Shown one piece after another: positions 1 to 17,123 of a stretch of 64,000 nucleotides of DNA (position 1 is the first letter of the stretch; every line of letters begins with the position of its first letter). This DNA is from Rhytidiadelphus loreus (lineage: Eukaryota > Streptophyta > Bryopsida > Hypnales > Hylocomiaceae): positions 21,483,001 to 21,547,000 of the forward strand of contig OX344763.1 of NCBI GenBank assembly GCA_947034895.1, written 5' to 3'. The position numbers and the translations under genes were made by a program. The notes below the pieces were generated by a model. The model did not search any database, had not been told where the DNA came from, and was given only the letters and a program-made list of their open reading frames with translations.

Positions 1-3000
1 TATCCAACTAAATATATTCCTTTGTGCCCTACACTTTTATCTTTCTATGCCACTTTTACCTTTATTGTTGCCAATTTCCCTCCAACCTTACATCTAATCT
101 TGGGTTTAAGTAAATGAATTCTCCACTCTCAACACATATTTTAGGGGTGTCACACCTTCTTCATCCACCGTGGCTTCCCATTGGCTCCTCCAAACCCTCA
201 CCAACTTCTCATTCTCCATTCTCCAAGTGCCAAGTGAAGAAGGTGTGACTACCCCTATTGATTGTGGCCTAAAATCTCACAAATTGAAAAAATATCCGTC
301 ATAGGGTCATTCCCTAGGTGTCTATCATGGGTCATTTGACCATGAATGATGGGCTATTTTACATTAATCAATAGAAGGATGAAGCTATTTACATCCATGG
401 AAGTGGATGAAACTTGCAATTTATGGATGAAATTTCATGTGTTCATCCAAAAGAATGTAAGTTCATCCAAAGTTTAGCAATCATGTCCTAGATTACCTAA
501 TCCAAAAATGAAAGAATACCACAAATAAAAATGTGGTGATTTCAATTGGTGATTTCATCCAATAAAAATGAAAGAATATTTTGCCCAAGATTCCCTATCC
601 AAAAAAAATCGTTGCTTCTCAACGAAAAATCCCTCAAATAGAAAACCTTGTCAAGGTAGAGTTTTTCATTTATTTTAGACAATGCAAAAATGAATCATCA
701 TTGTTAGTGGAGCGATGAAGCTATTTACACCTACAAAGTAGAATGAAAACTGCAAAATATGTGGATGAAAACTTGTTTATTCATCCCAAATAGAGTGATA
801 CCATCTCCAAGATTTTGGTAGCATTTTGAGATTTCTTCCATTGAAAAAAAGGAAATATTCCATTCTTTTTTTTCTTGCCGGAAGGGCCATTTCAGATTGG
901 TTCCCGCTGTTGGAAACCAGCTTGCGCTGTTTGGAAAAAATATATATTTAAAAAAATCTAAAATTTAAAAAATGATTAAAATATTAAAATATTAAAAATT
1001 GAATATTAAAAAAAATTATAATTTTTTTTAATGCCTATTGATGTGGCAGTCTCTTGACCACGTCAACAAGTTATGTGGTAGAGATCAGAATGCAAAGAGG
1101 CCTCACAACCCTTTACAAGGGTTGAATCTCATCTAATGATGTCTTGCCAAATATTCCCTAAAAAAAATTTGCATTGCTTATTTGTAAAAATTCACTCAAA
1201 AAAACTCTAGTGAATATAGTACTACAAGTAAGTGTGAACTCTTAGCCCTAGAACGCTAGATTGGTTACCAACTATAGAAATCATCCTTTTTGGCACTATA
1301 TAAATCATTAATTTGCTCAAAAAATAACAAAAAGATTCATTGGAGGTCAAACTATTGTGCAAGACTCTCCTTTCCACATAAAATTCCAAGGATGAACTTG
1401 TGCGCTTTTGTGTTACTCAAAAAGATTCTCAATCATTCATAAGACAATTTGTATCTCCAACGACATTACAAGGTTAATGCACTTTATGAATGAAAATGGT
1501 TTATTGTGTTTTTGCTACAAATATTGTACATGCAATTTGTGATGTTCTTCTATAAGATTTTATTCAAAATAGAAAGTTCTTCTAATGCATCTATTCTTTT
1601 ATTCATTCAATTCTAATAAATGGTATAAAACTAATGAAGAATTTTGTTTTAAATATAGTCATAATGTCTTTTAGAAAAGTATCACATAAGGTTCTTTTTT
1701 ATCTCAATTTTTTCAATTTTTTCCAATTAAACCCTAAAGGTTTTTTACTATATTTTCACTAAAAACACTCCCAAACTGCCATTTCTAATACAAGTACCAA
1801 ATTTTAGAAAAAACATTTTTAGACATATGTAACCATAGTATCTTGTATTACTGAGGATTGAGAAGATGAAGAATTTTTTTTATTATAGACTTGAAACATG
1901 CCAATGCCAATGGTGGAAATATTGTAGTAAACTTATTACCAATTCTATAATACAAAACTAATCAAGTACAAAATATGAAAATTAATGGTCTATGTTTTCA
2001 TTCTTGAACTCAAGATGTGTGAAAAGATGTTTGCAACAAATGAATATATTAGAGAAGTAAAGCATCTTATACCCCTTGATTCTTTTTTGAATTAGCATGT
2101 CTTTTTTAAGTATATGATGTAGATTCAACATTAAAGCACATTATTTTATGAAGTATTGTACGGAATACCAATGTTTTCATTCTCAAACTCAAGATGTGAG
2201 AATATGTGACCCAAAAGAGTTCAGAGAAGTTGAGCATCTCTAGTACCCTAATTCTTCAATTGAATCCAAGGTGTTTGCAACTTCTTTTGGGAATGTTATA
2301 AAGATTCAAAGGCAGAGGTGGAACCAATAAAAAAGAAAAAGAAAATGTTCAAAATCTTATTGACCTCTAAAGGACTAAGTGTCCATTCAATGTATGCAAT
2401 AAATCCTAAGTAGATTCCTACAAAGTCAATTTGGGTTGGATGTTCATGAAATTTTGATACAAGGTGTGAACATGTACTCCCTTAGTGGGAGTATTTTTTT
2501 TTTTCTAATCGGGTGTTTAGATCAAAAGTTATTTTACCTTGAACTTTGGGGGAACCTGAGAGTGTTTTGGATGGCATGTGCAAAACTCCTACAATTTTGA
2601 AATTTGGTAAGTATGTAAGTTATATGGGAGAAGTTGCAAATTTGCATGAACATTGGCAATATTACCATGTATAGAGTAAAGAACGCACTCTAGGAGGAAT
2701 TAAAGTACACTAGCCCTATTAAGGAAGATTGGAAAAAAAAATTCTTCTAACTTCAAACATTATAATCTTTCATTTTGTACAATCAAAGTTGCTAAATTTT
2801 CTCTACATATTCTCACATTAGTCTAGTACAAATTTGTTTGGTTGAATTTTGAAGGATTTTTTTTTTTTTTTTTTTTTCATTTTTTTCTCTTTATCCTAAA
2901 AGATAATAATTTTTGACAATTTTTGCCTGAATGTGCCTTGATTTTTTAGGAGTTAATTCAAATTATCGTTAATACTTTTGGAGCAAAGTCAACTAAATCT

Positions 3001-3400
3001 CATAGATGGTATTGTCATTGAAAGATGCGTTGATAAAACATGCTATGCTTGACATTGTTTCTTGATTGAATTCACTACTAGCTAATCAACAAATTCTCAT
3101 CTCATGATCCTCACAACACTAATAATGAAATTTAGTATTATTATGAAACCTATAGTGTTATTTAGCTTATAATGTAACTTCGCATTTATCAATTTAAGAC
3201 TTGGGTTTTGAATCACAATTTGAACTTGTAGTTTTTGCATTAGAAAGTTTGATAAAAAAATTTGAATAGAAGCTTAGAGGTTGTCCATATCTTTGAGGAA
3301 GATGGAAGATCATCATCAATTTGTGATTATTTGAATAAGCTACATGATGCCCATTTAAGAAGAATTATGTGGAAATCCAAGTTTGGGCAGCCCTCCTAGT
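1..3400. other. AT-rich gene-free region with degenerate repeats
   Basis: No ORF here looks like a protein and no RNA gene was recognised. The block holds diverged direct duplications: about 376-480 against 714-800 (both start GATGAAGCTATTTACA) and about 1993-2090 against 2170-2260 (both carry an AACTCAAGATGTG core). There is a very AT-rich tract at 930-1035 and a long T run near 2855-2878. Parts of it (1083-1140, 1253-1440, 1758-1865) belong to families with other copies in the window. It is probably decayed transposon DNA. Confidence 0.6.
1253..1440 (+). repeat. Dispersed repeat family A, copy 1
   Basis: A roughly 190-bp block is shared with 8985-9170 and 15440-15625. Common landmarks in the same order are a GAAATCATCC-like start, a CATTGGAGGTCAAACTA-like middle, a GCAAGACCTCC-like stretch and an AAATTCCAAGGATGAA-like end. 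The three copies differ at many positions, so they are old. No coding capacity is visible. Confidence 0.6.
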
Positions 3401-4629
3401 ACCTCAAATGTCCTTCAAGATTTAACAAAGGGTTTTTTGATAAATACACGAAACCACGTGTAACGAGATGATTGGGTGAACGGATTATTCTTCTGACTAG
3501 GATGGAGTTCGGAAGCTGAGGTGGACAATAGGCGGGCTGAGATCGAGACATTCGAATGCCCAAGTGCCCAACCGCCGCTCAAGGTTCGTCCGGCTTCACG
3601 TGAACTTTGTAGGGTGGCAAAGTAGCAGCTGCTGGAAGCTCTGTTTTGTGAGGAATTGCAGAGAAAATCTTTGCACTTCATCTTGGTGGAGACATGGTCG
3701 CCTTTCTGTGGCTTCGTTTCGGTTATTTTGTGAGTCGAAGGGTCGATTATGGCGAGCTTGAGTGGCATGTACAGAAGCTGTAATCTAGAAGCAAGAATGT
3801 GGAGATGGAGATCGAGATCGAGATTACAATTGTGAGAACATCTTGGAGAACAGGAAATTGGAAACAGGGTGTATTGAGATACCTCGGGGTGAGCATATAT
3901 GCTGTGACAAATGTGTCATTCACGCAACCATGTTGAGGGGCATGAGCAATTCTCTCAGTGCAATTTCACGTTGAGGCATGTGCGCGATGTGTCACGATTT
4001 AACTCCCTTTGCAAAGGTCGATTCCACCAATTGTTCATGATTTGTTGAAATGGATCCGCAAACCCTAAGTCAGAATTCGATGCGCAGTTTCAAATCTTTC
4101 CAACCAAGACTATGGATCGTCACATGTGTGATTCCATCAGCATGCAAGATTGGAATTACATATCGTTTCCAGGAAGAACGATAGCATTCTCGGCTTAGAT
4201 TACAATGTGGATCGGCATGGACAAAGGCTAGGCAGCAGCAGAAACAACCCGTACACAAGATCCAGCACAAATTAGGGTTCTGCAGGGTTGAAGTCACATT
4301 CCATTGTCGGCGTTCTCTCATCTTTCATGACCTAATTCCAAGGGAGATTCCACCTGGAGGAGCTCGAGCAGCGCTTATTCTGCAGAGCACAGAGACTACG
4401 AGTAACAACCACGGTTTAAAATGTGGCACATTCTTGGTGATTCAAAATTCTAGGTTGAGGGAAAGTGGCATAAATCCGATTCCGAGGGAGATTCAATCTT
4501 GAGGACGCTAATTAAGCAAGGTAGCAGCCACTCATCAATTGTAGTAACCACAGTTCAAAGTTCAAGAAGTGTTTCATTCTTTCTCATTCAAATTTCTTGG
4601 TTGAGGGTTGAGTGGCATCCTAAACCCAA
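3400..4629 (+). other. Upstream and probable 5' leader region of the coiled-coil gene
   Basis: Base composition shifts from AT-rich to more balanced at about 3.4 kb and stays so up to the ATG at 4630. Short ORFs occur on both strands but resemble nothing known. The stretch most likely holds the promoter and 5' UTR, possibly with an upstream non-coding exon. No TATA box could be assigned with confidence. Confidence 0.4.
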
Positions 4630-7600
4630 ATGGCGAGCACCGACAGCCACAGCAGCTTGCCCCCATCGCTATCTCGGATTCAATCACCCTTGAGCCGGTC
4701 GCCCACTGGCAGTGAGGGTGAATCCCCATTTCAGATGTCCTTCCCAGAAATCAACCAACACATAGACGTGGAGCACGAGATCACCCAGTTTGTGAAGGAT
4801 TTGGACGCCAATGAAGGCAGGGAAGAGTTCGTCTTCCTCCCCAAATTGCCCCCAAACCAAGTTGAAGCCTCCAAGTCTTTATTGTCGGCTTCGGAGACGA
4901 GGGACTGGGGTGAGGAGGTTGCCACTCCCACCTCCACCACCGGCACCATCGACCAGTTGTCCTCACTCAAGATGACATACTACGCTTTCAAAGAGACGTC
5001 TGGCCAGAAGACTGGCATTCCTGTTACACTAGTACTCCCATTTACCATAGCTCATTGCAATTGCATCTGAAATAGCTCATAAAATCTGAATTGCAATTGC
5101 ATCTCCCGTAGCTCATAACTTCTGAAAGTAATTGCTTGATATTCAGTAGCACTAGATCTCTATTGTACCATCAGCATGTTACTGAAATGTCTCTTGCAGT
5201 GATCACAAGTTTCTGATGCAATGGGCTCTGCTGGTGCAGCTAGCAGCGCACCTTGAGAGAAAGGAATCTCGCTACCCTTCGTTCCTTGGTTCTCGGTGTG
5301 TAAGCATTTGACTATGATTCTCTTTCATTTCCTTAACCCCTACATGCCTGCTTCCATATCCATAGGAGTTGGAAACAAATCATTTAGGAATCTTCAAGGA
5401 ATGTACTTATAGAAAGAAGAAATCATAACCTACATTTATAGAGATGTGTTTTGAAAGTTTCTGTAGTTGAGTATTTGCTTTCAAACTGGGATCCCTACTT
5501 TTAGCTTGGTCACTTAGGGTTTAACAGGGTTCGTTTCGAAATTTTGCAATAAATTATCATTGTCTGTATGCTTATATGAACGTACGATTTTTGGAGGAAT
5601 AACAGGCAGGCTGGATTTGATCACAATGGGGTGCAGGAGTAGCGTGAGCATGACGGGTTCCACGTCGGCTGGGTCGTTCCGGACGTTGCAACGAAGTCCC
5701 AGCCGGAGGACTTCTATGGAGATTACTTATCCTGCCCTTTCTCCCCAGGTATTTCAATTATTCGAGTTATCGTGACCATCGAATCAGTTGGACTGAATCA
5801 AAATGATCTCTATTTGGAAATATCAGTATCTTGACATTATTACTGCACATAGAGAATTGAGATGCGTGGGCGTTATATTGGTTGTGAAGGTAATGGAGGT
5901 GATCAATTCTCTGGAGACTCACAGAAAGAAAGCTGAAAATGAAGGCAATTACATGGAGGCTCGAGCGGCTGCCCAACGCCTCAACGGGGTCAAGGTAAAC
6001 TTATAATACCACATTGGAAGACAGATGATACCAAGATCTCTAGGGACCTGGTCCCGTGTCCCATACTGACCTCTGCAGTTCATCTATTCTCACCTGATTG
6101 AACTTATTAGCAAGTGGGATTAGCATGACTCGCTAAATGTGTATGACCACTGATCTTTGAATGGCATGAAGTCACTTTTTAGTGGTCTATAATCTCTCAC
6201 TGTGAATGATTGCAGCAGAAATCATCGCACATAGTTGATCTCAAGAGAGTTTGGCTCTTGTACCCATAGTGATCTCTCTACTGCTTTAGACATCTCCCCA
6301 AAAGCACTTTCCCACTTATTGGTTCAATTGCTTTAAGTGAAGCTAATAGTATCTTCTGCCTTCTTGTTATGTGACATATTACAATTGGCAATGCGCCACA
6401 TCTTCAGGAACTAAGTTTATTCAACAATTATATCCATTTGTAGGTCTTGGAAGATAACAAGAGGAAAGTAGCTATGCTCAAAAGACATAGCCTTGAAAGA
6501 GACGACGCTGAAAGCGCGTTCAAAGAAGAAAGTTCTGAAAGAAATCGGGTTAGTTGTTATATCTCGTTTATCTGAAGAGTTAGACTATCTAAATGTTCAT
6601 TTTACAGTTGTTATGGATTGGATTACCAGTAGAAGTTTTCTTATGGCATTCATGAATATATGACGCTTGTATTCTGAGCAGCTCTGGGAAGAGAAATTGC
6701 ATGAGTTCCACAAAGCAGTTGTAGAACATGCAGCAAAGCTGAAACGTCAGCAGATTGGCGTTTTACAAGCCTTTAGAAAACGGATGGCGGAGAAAACACC
6801 GACCAAACCTCAGTGGTCTCGTGAGCTTCTCAAACATAGAAAAGTGCAGGTATCCCATTTGACTTGGAATGACCTTGAATTGATTTGAATTCTTTAAATC
6901 TTTCCCTGTCAATAGATTTTGATAAATGTGTTGTATGATTCATTATGCTAAGTAAAAGCATAACCACCAATTGATGATAAATGGTTGTGTACTGGTAGAC
7001 CTTTCTTGCAAAACAAGGAAAATATTTAGAGGCAGATGAAGTGAAACGAATTGCAGATAGGATGGAGCACATAGAGTTACAAGCAACACTGGCTGCATTT
7101 GCAGCCGAGGTAGCTATCAAAGAACAAGCTCTCCGGGCGAAGCAACAAAACGAAATGGAGGTATTGTTGCAACGTGCTGCTCAAGGGCGTGATGAACTTC
7201 GAAAGACGAGGAAACTGGATCTTGAAAGATGCGCACAAGTATGGCACGCTACATTTTGTAATCTAAATTTAAAAAAATTCTGATCTAAATTTTGAAATGT
7301 AAGATTGAGATAGAGTAGCAACATCCAATTATGACCTCATAAATAACCCGAACTAAATCTTGGTGACAATAGAGATACCCTTAGGCTCGTCCTCCTTTTC
7401 ACCGACCCAAAGTTCAGCAGACTCTTTTCGCCCTACTTAATAAATCCCTCTAATGAAGATATCGATTACGAAAACTCTGTGAACAACTAAGCTTAAAGTA
7501 GCAACTATGTTCAGTTGCTTCAACATTCTCTTTTAGGTGTCGTTATGTTAAATAATTAATGTTCCACTACTTCTGACCAACTGTATTGATGTGTTATTAT

Positions 7601-7834
7601 CAGAGACACAAGAACGTTGTAAGGGAAATGCGGACCTTACAAAAACATGAGCACGTAAGATTTGAGCAAATTATAGAGAAACGTGTTAATGAATTTAAAA
7701 AGAGCGGGGGAAGTCTTCAGTTACTTTCAGAAACATTGAGTGGTATGGAATCTTTGATGCTCCCGAGCATTCCTGACTGTCCTGTAGGAGACGAAGCTGC
7801 ACCACAGGACAGTGATTCACATGCGTCAGGTTGA
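4630..7834 (+). CDS. Coiled-coil protein of unknown function (8 exons, about 483 aa)
   Basis: Reconstructed exons: 4630-4997, 5200-5295, 5610-5748, 5890-5994, 6444-6548, 6682-6849, 6999-7238 and 7604-7834 (TGA stop). Reading phase is continuous; exons 4 to 8 are all phase 0, and exons 4 and 5 are each exactly 35 codons. The exon 1 donor is the weakest call. Residues 1-120 are rich in Ser, Pro and acidic residues and probably disordered. A short LMQWALLVQLAAHLE helix follows. From about 202 to the end the protein is charged, helical and probably coiled coil, with a recurring NYMEARAAAQRL / KYLEADEVKRI pattern at the ends of helical segments and a Ser/Asp-rich tail. I do not recognise the family. 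The pattern is reminiscent of long helical proteins widespread in ciliated protists, so a link to motile sperm is possible but is a guess. Confidence 0.75.
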
Positions 7835-8984
7835 TTTTTAAAATTTTCATTGCTTTCATTTAGATATTGATTCTGGCTTGGGAGTGACTGTGCCACCTCT
7901 TAGCATTCCATATTTTGTGCATTGGAGTGAATTGATGTACCATACACATGACATTGAAGGTGATGTCAATTGTGCTAGATTAGGTCTTGGTTACACATTA
8001 GTTACATATACATTATAAGTCTCGACATCCAAAGTCTCTTGCGTATTGTAATTGTAAAAAGAATACGACTGATGTCTTTTTTGTGGATTTGGAATATGAA
8101 GATTCCAATTTTGTATATTAGTATACATGTATTCGGTAATGAAGAAGTCATCAATGGCGTGTGAATGTGATCGATGCTGCAACAACAAACAGTAGTTTTT
8201 CTACAACTTTCTATGAACTTAAAGAGTGGAAAATTTTCATCCGCATTATGTGGCTGCAGTATAGTTGTTCACCCATACTTCTTTAATATCACATCCTTTG
8301 CTCTCTCACCAAATTCAAACCTAAAAAACAAGCAAAGCTTTGTGCTAAGAAGAGGCTTTGTTGTTGTAGCATTTGCTTGTTTTTTGAGTGAGATCTTATT
8401 CAAACTTCTTCACAATTTCTAGCTTAACCTTGTAAAATTAGTCCTATGGAACTATAAATTGGTTTCCAAAATGAGAATAATAGAATTTACTCATAATCTA
8501 AGAGGAATTGGAATTGAGTTAGGAAATGAAAGTCACTAATTTATTTGATAGAGAATGCATTGGGGCAATCGGATTTGGAAAATACAATTGCATGCAATAG
8601 TTATTTGCAGTTATACATAGGTATGTTTGCTAATCTCCCTATAAGATGATAACTGGAAATACATGGAAGAATTGCAAAAGACGCTTCCTTTTTGAGTCTT
8701 GAACAACATTGTGAGTATTTTTTGGGGGGGAAACAAATACAAAAATGCCACATTTTGATAGGCAGTTTCAAGACAAAAGGTTGTTGAGAAATTTTTCATA
8801 TGATAACCATATTCTCAATACAAATTGCTAGCTAGAATCATTCCCCCTACCATATTCCCAATACATTTTTCAACAAAGGGACTCCAATTTGCAAGGATTA
8901 GCAATAACATCATTGTAATGATTTCCTTAATTTTACTTTTACATGCAACATGTAGTTACAAAACTTCATATTTCATTAACCTTC

Positions 8985-9170
8985 AAACTCCAAGTGGGTC
9001 TCCATGGAAATCATCCCTTTTGGTGCTATGTAAATCATTTGCTTAAAAAAAACCAAGAACACTCATTAGAGGTCAATCTACTATGCAAGACCTCCTTTTT
9101 TTTACTCAAAATTCCAAGGATGAACATCCGCACTTCTGTCTTACATAAAAGAATAGTCTCTATCATCCAA
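8985..9170 (+). repeat. Dispersed repeat family A, copy 2
   Basis: This block has the same landmarks and order as 1253-1440 and 15440-15625. It lies between the coiled-coil gene and the hexokinase gene. Confidence 0.6.
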
Positions 9171-9214
9171 TGGACACATTTAGGCAGTTGAGTTGTTACA
9201 CGGTTTAGCATCAA

Positions 9215-9345
9215 TTTAACATCAATTTTGTTAAATTGGTGCAATTCTAGTGCCAAAAATTGTGACATCCATCTACACAAAGCTCTAAAAACTACAAAAC
9301 TAAGAGAATTTACGTTTGCATTTTAAAGCTATGTGACACTAAAAA
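9215..9345 (+). repeat. Dispersed repeat family B, copy 1
   Basis: A block of about 130 bp matches 61728-61855. Shared features in order are TTGGTGCAATTCTAG / TTGGTGTAATTCTAG, an AAAGCTCTAAAAACTA motif (identical in both), and TTTACRTTTCAAGC-like sequence. No coding potential is seen. Confidence 0.6.
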
Positions 9346-9680
9346 AGTTCCGGATGTAATTTTTTTGAATGACAACTGCCCTGCTCGCAATTGCAAAGTT
9401 CCTCAAGAACAATTGACACGCTTAATATGACTCACTCAAGTGTCCACCATCATTCCGTCTCACTTGAATGTAAAAACATGATAAGTATGGATCCATGGAT
9501 CCAATTGGAAACCCAAAGGTACCTGAGGCCTTATCTCTTGTACCAGTTGCAGTTGTGAGTTGGTGGAGCTTGAGACCCATTGATCAGAGTCACTCAGTCT
9601 GTTGCAAGGACCAAGTGCTGCACTCCTTGTATTGCTTGCTTGCTTGCTTGTAGTTCTGAACTCATCTTCTTCTCCTTCTA

Positions 9681-9925
9681 GTCTTCTTCATCTGTTTCCA
9701 AGCTCACATTGCAGCACTTCTCTTTCCGGAGATTAGATGTTTTTGGTTAGATGTTCTTTTTTGTCTTCTTCATCTGTCTCCAAGCTCACACATTGCAGCA
9801 CTTCTCTTTCCGGAGATTAGATGTTTTTGGTTAGATGTTTTTTTGTCTTCTTCATCTGTTTCCAAGCTCACATTGCAGCACTTCTCTTTCTGGAGATTAG
9901 ATGTTTTTGGTTAGATGTTTTTTTG
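9681..9925 (+). repeat. 82-bp tandem repeat, three copies
   Basis: Three nearly identical units start at 9681, 9763 and 9845, a period of exactly 82 bp. Each has GTCTTCTTCATCTGT, CAAGCTCACA, GCAGCACTTCTCTTTC and GGAGATTAGATG motifs. Differences are single bases plus a small indel. No frame stays open across the units, so this is non-coding. Confidence 0.85.
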
Positions 9926-10894
9926 TTGGCTTAGAGAGAGGAGGCTTTGCATAACAAAAGCTGCATCTACAGAGAACGTGAGGAAGTTTGCGTACCAAGC
10001 TCGTACACAAATAGTGAGGAAGGGCTACACGGACGGACAGACAGAGCCTCTCGTGCCATAGTTTCTTGTTTGTTGTGTGCAAATGTCTTCTAGCTTCAAG
10101 TTACCATTACAAGGCCCTGCAGGTGTAATTGCGGAGAGTGTTTGGCGCATGTCTTATGAGCAAAGCTTTGTAACATTCTTTTAGCTAACGCTGTGAAACT
10201 ATAAATGAGAGCCAGCCAGGGGTGATTTGTTTGTGATGAGAGCATGTTTAGAGAGAATCAAAATAAGAGCAAAGCTAACTTGGATTCTTGAGTGATAAGT
10301 TTGAGAGAATCAGAGTAGGATCAAAATCCACCCAACTTTCAAGGGTGGGGGTTGGATGGGTTATAGAATGTTACGGTTTCATCAAAAAATTCTCTTTTGT
10401 TTTGTTTTGGGTGGTGCTTTGAGTCATTAGTTGCCTCCTCAGTTTGAGCGCATGATCTGAGGAGGTTTGGGAAGGATTCATCCTCTTTTTCTGACTCACC
10501 TACATTATTGATGTACAATCTCACCAACTTATGTTGTGTGATCACAGCATGAAAACAAGTGGATCCGCCAAAAGAGTAACGTTAAATAACATTCACTGCC
10601 CAGCTGGACCAGCTAAAGTACAGACGTGATGCGTTGTTAGTCATCTTCTTTCTAAATCCAGCACTAAGATATACCTCTTTACTGTCAACGTAGATGTTAA
10701 CTACCTCGAGAGCAGATCGTCTGCGAAAATGGGCACCAACGGGAAAATAGTTGACAGAGCCTCGCCATGCAATTTCTTGTCATCAGGTGTGATGGAAGTC
10801 GAGGTAAAACTTCATTAGTAATACAGTCACTGAGAGGTAACGATTTAGTATTTACACTATTCTACACAAGCAGCCAAATGATACTAATAATCAA

Positions 10895-14763
<3,869 letters not shown>

Positions 14764-15439
14764 ACTTCACCAAATTGCACCAAATTTGGCTATTAAAAGA
14801 ATTGGAATTTTTTTTGAAGAATTGGAGAAAAGAGAACTGTGAAAGTGTTGTGATCGAATGAGGCGGTTGATCGGGCAGCGATTGCGGAAGCTTTGACGAT
14901 GGCTGTCATCAATCTGTCGTGACTGCGCCTCCGTCGCTTGGTGGAAACAATGCAAACTGGATGTTCCAGAGCATGTTTGACGAAGCATGAAAATGGAGGG
15001 AACGAATCTTTAAGGGATCGTAGATTTCGGGTAATCTAAGCAGAGCGTGGATATGATTCTGTGTTTGGATGATATGTTCGAAAACGTCTGATCTTTGAAG
15101 GTTTAGAGCCACTTTATATCAGGGTCCAATTGTTGGTCCCATTTCAAAACCACCAAAATCAAGTAATAGGAGTCAAGATCCTTAACCCATAAACAATGCT
15201 GAGGATGTTTTCGAGACAATGAATGACAAAGAATCTCTCCATATGGGACATGAATGACAAAGAATCTCTCCATATGGGACAGAAGTACAACTATTCATCA
15301 GCCAAATTTTGTATGAAAAGGAAATGTCTTCTATAGTAGTTTGACTTCCAATGAGTGCTTTTGCATTTTTTGTAAAAGCCAACAATTCACACGGTTCCAA
15401 AACAACTAATTTCCACGGTGACTAGCTTGTCAATTAAGG

Positions 15440-15625
15440 ATTAAAAGACAAGTTGGTGACCATAGGAATCATCCCTTTGGACATTGTGTGAATAGTTGAT
15501 TTAAAAAAATCCAAAAGCATTCATTGGAAGTCAAACTACTACAGAAGACCTCCCCTTTTCATGCAAAATTTCAAAGATGAATAGTTGTAGTTTTGTCTTA
15601 CACAAAAGGATTATCTATCATTCAT
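15440..15625 (+). repeat. Dispersed repeat family A, copy 3
   Basis: This third copy has the same landmarks as 1253-1440 and 8985-9170. It lies upstream of the hexokinase gene on the far side of its promoter. Confidence 0.55.
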
Positions 15626-16147
15626 TGACCAAAAAATGGCGACAACGTTGTTTATGGGTTATTTTCAACCATCAATCGAATCCAAAGTCTTTATATTGAA
15701 AGTCAATCCAGTTTTCTTTAATATCACATTATTGCTTATTATCACATTGTGGGGGGATGGCAATTACTGCCTCTTTGGATGCATAGTGACACTCTATGCA
15801 CCCAAAAGCCCCCCTATTCCCCTCATTTTAAAATTTTGTTTTTCCTAAATTTTAATTCATTCCATTACCCCCACCCCTCTCTCCCATTTTAAAATCTTCT
15901 TTTTATTAAATTTTAATTTGTTCCATTACCTACCTCTCCGGACCAAACAAAGTATTTGTCCAATTCCCACCCCCTATTTGTACATTTGAAGTGGCATTGG
16001 CTGTGACATTGAATATGGGATATATCCCGTACACCAATTTATATCCATATGTCAATCTGTATCCGTATTCAATATAATACCCCGAGTTTGTATTCTATAT
16101 TCCATATTTCGTATCAATGCAGTATCCATATCCATATCCCAACTTTT

Positions 16148-17123
16148 TGAACCCCTTAAGGACCAAAGTCCCCTCGAGGGACTTTTGGGATTTTGGGCAG
16201 GCTCATTCAAGTTGGTTTTGCGGCCTGATTTTCTGAAACTTTTTGAGTGCGTGCAGTTAGTCACGAGCTTTGCATACATAAAAATTTCATAGAAATCGGA
16301 GTTGTTTTGTAGAAGTTATGGCCATTTTTCTGCCAAAAGTTGTTCATTGGGCAGTTGGGGCAGGGGAATATGTGTTTGACTGTGCAGGGGCAGCACAAGT
16401 GGGCAAGAGGACAAGAGAGGGGAGGGCAGCTGGTTTGAAGTGGAAACCCGGGTCTTGGAAAGTTGGGCTTTGATGTTGGAGTTTGGGCCGTTGGAGACAT
16501 CTTGGGTCCCTTTCTACAAGTGTTGCCCAGTCTGTGAACTTCTTTGCAGGCAGCTGCAAACTTTGGAAGGTCATAGAAATCTCAGATTTTCATATTTTTC
16601 AATTTTTTTTTCCTACTTGTCAAATATAAGTATGTCTTTCTATCCACCGTTCGGATTTTCAATATCTCAAAGTATGTGGTGGGAAAACCGATTTGAAGAT
16701 GACCTAGTGCATTCTCAATCTCTGGGACATTGTGGCATTGCAAGATTTTTTTGGAGGTGTTAGGTGTGTTGGATTGCTTTGAAAATTGGTATGCACATGC
16801 CTAACTTCAATACCTATAAGAATTTTTTTTAACTTTATGTTGTGTAGTGCAAAAAAATTGAGCATGAGGCGGTCAAAGGCATTTGAACTTCTGGGGCACA
16901 CTGAAAAAAAAAAAAAAAATGACTTCAAATGCAAATATCTCTAGTATCCGTATGGTGAAACCTCACAAAATTTTTACCACACCCTCTCATACAAGTTCAC
17001 TTTAAGATCTTACGGTTACATTTTCAAAAAAATTATTTTCAAAACTTCGTGAATAATCGCAGCAGAAATGGCAGTTTTCAGTGATTTCGGACCCAGAAAA
17101 TGGCTCAATCCTTTAGGGGTTAA
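16148..17123. mobile_element. TTAA-bounded TIR element, copy 1 (about 976 bp)
   Basis: The left end reads TGAACCCCTTAAGGACC and the right end TCCTTTAGGGGTTAA, imperfect inverted copies of the ends of the element at 24086-25055. The inner 250 bp before the right end align with that element: both have CACACnCTCTCATAC, a TACGGTTA motif and a final CCTTTAGGGGTTAA. The left TTAA has decayed to TGAA. No coding frame is intact, so it is non-autonomous. Confidence 0.7.

Larger units (their letters stand above)
7835..10894. other. Intergenic region between coiled-coil gene and hexokinase 3' end
   Basis: No convincing gene is present. The region contains repeat family A copy 2 (8985-9170), a second dispersed repeat (9215-9345), and an 82-bp tandem triplication (9681-9925). 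The last part, about 10000-10894, is downstream of the hexokinase stop and should contain its 3' UTR. Confidence 0.5.

Noticed and set aside
3415..3768. 117-codon reverse-strand frame and an overlapping 65-codon forward frame upstream of the coiled-coil gene
   Set aside because: Neither resembles a known protein. Both lie in what looks like a leader/promoter region, and their composition is not protein-like.
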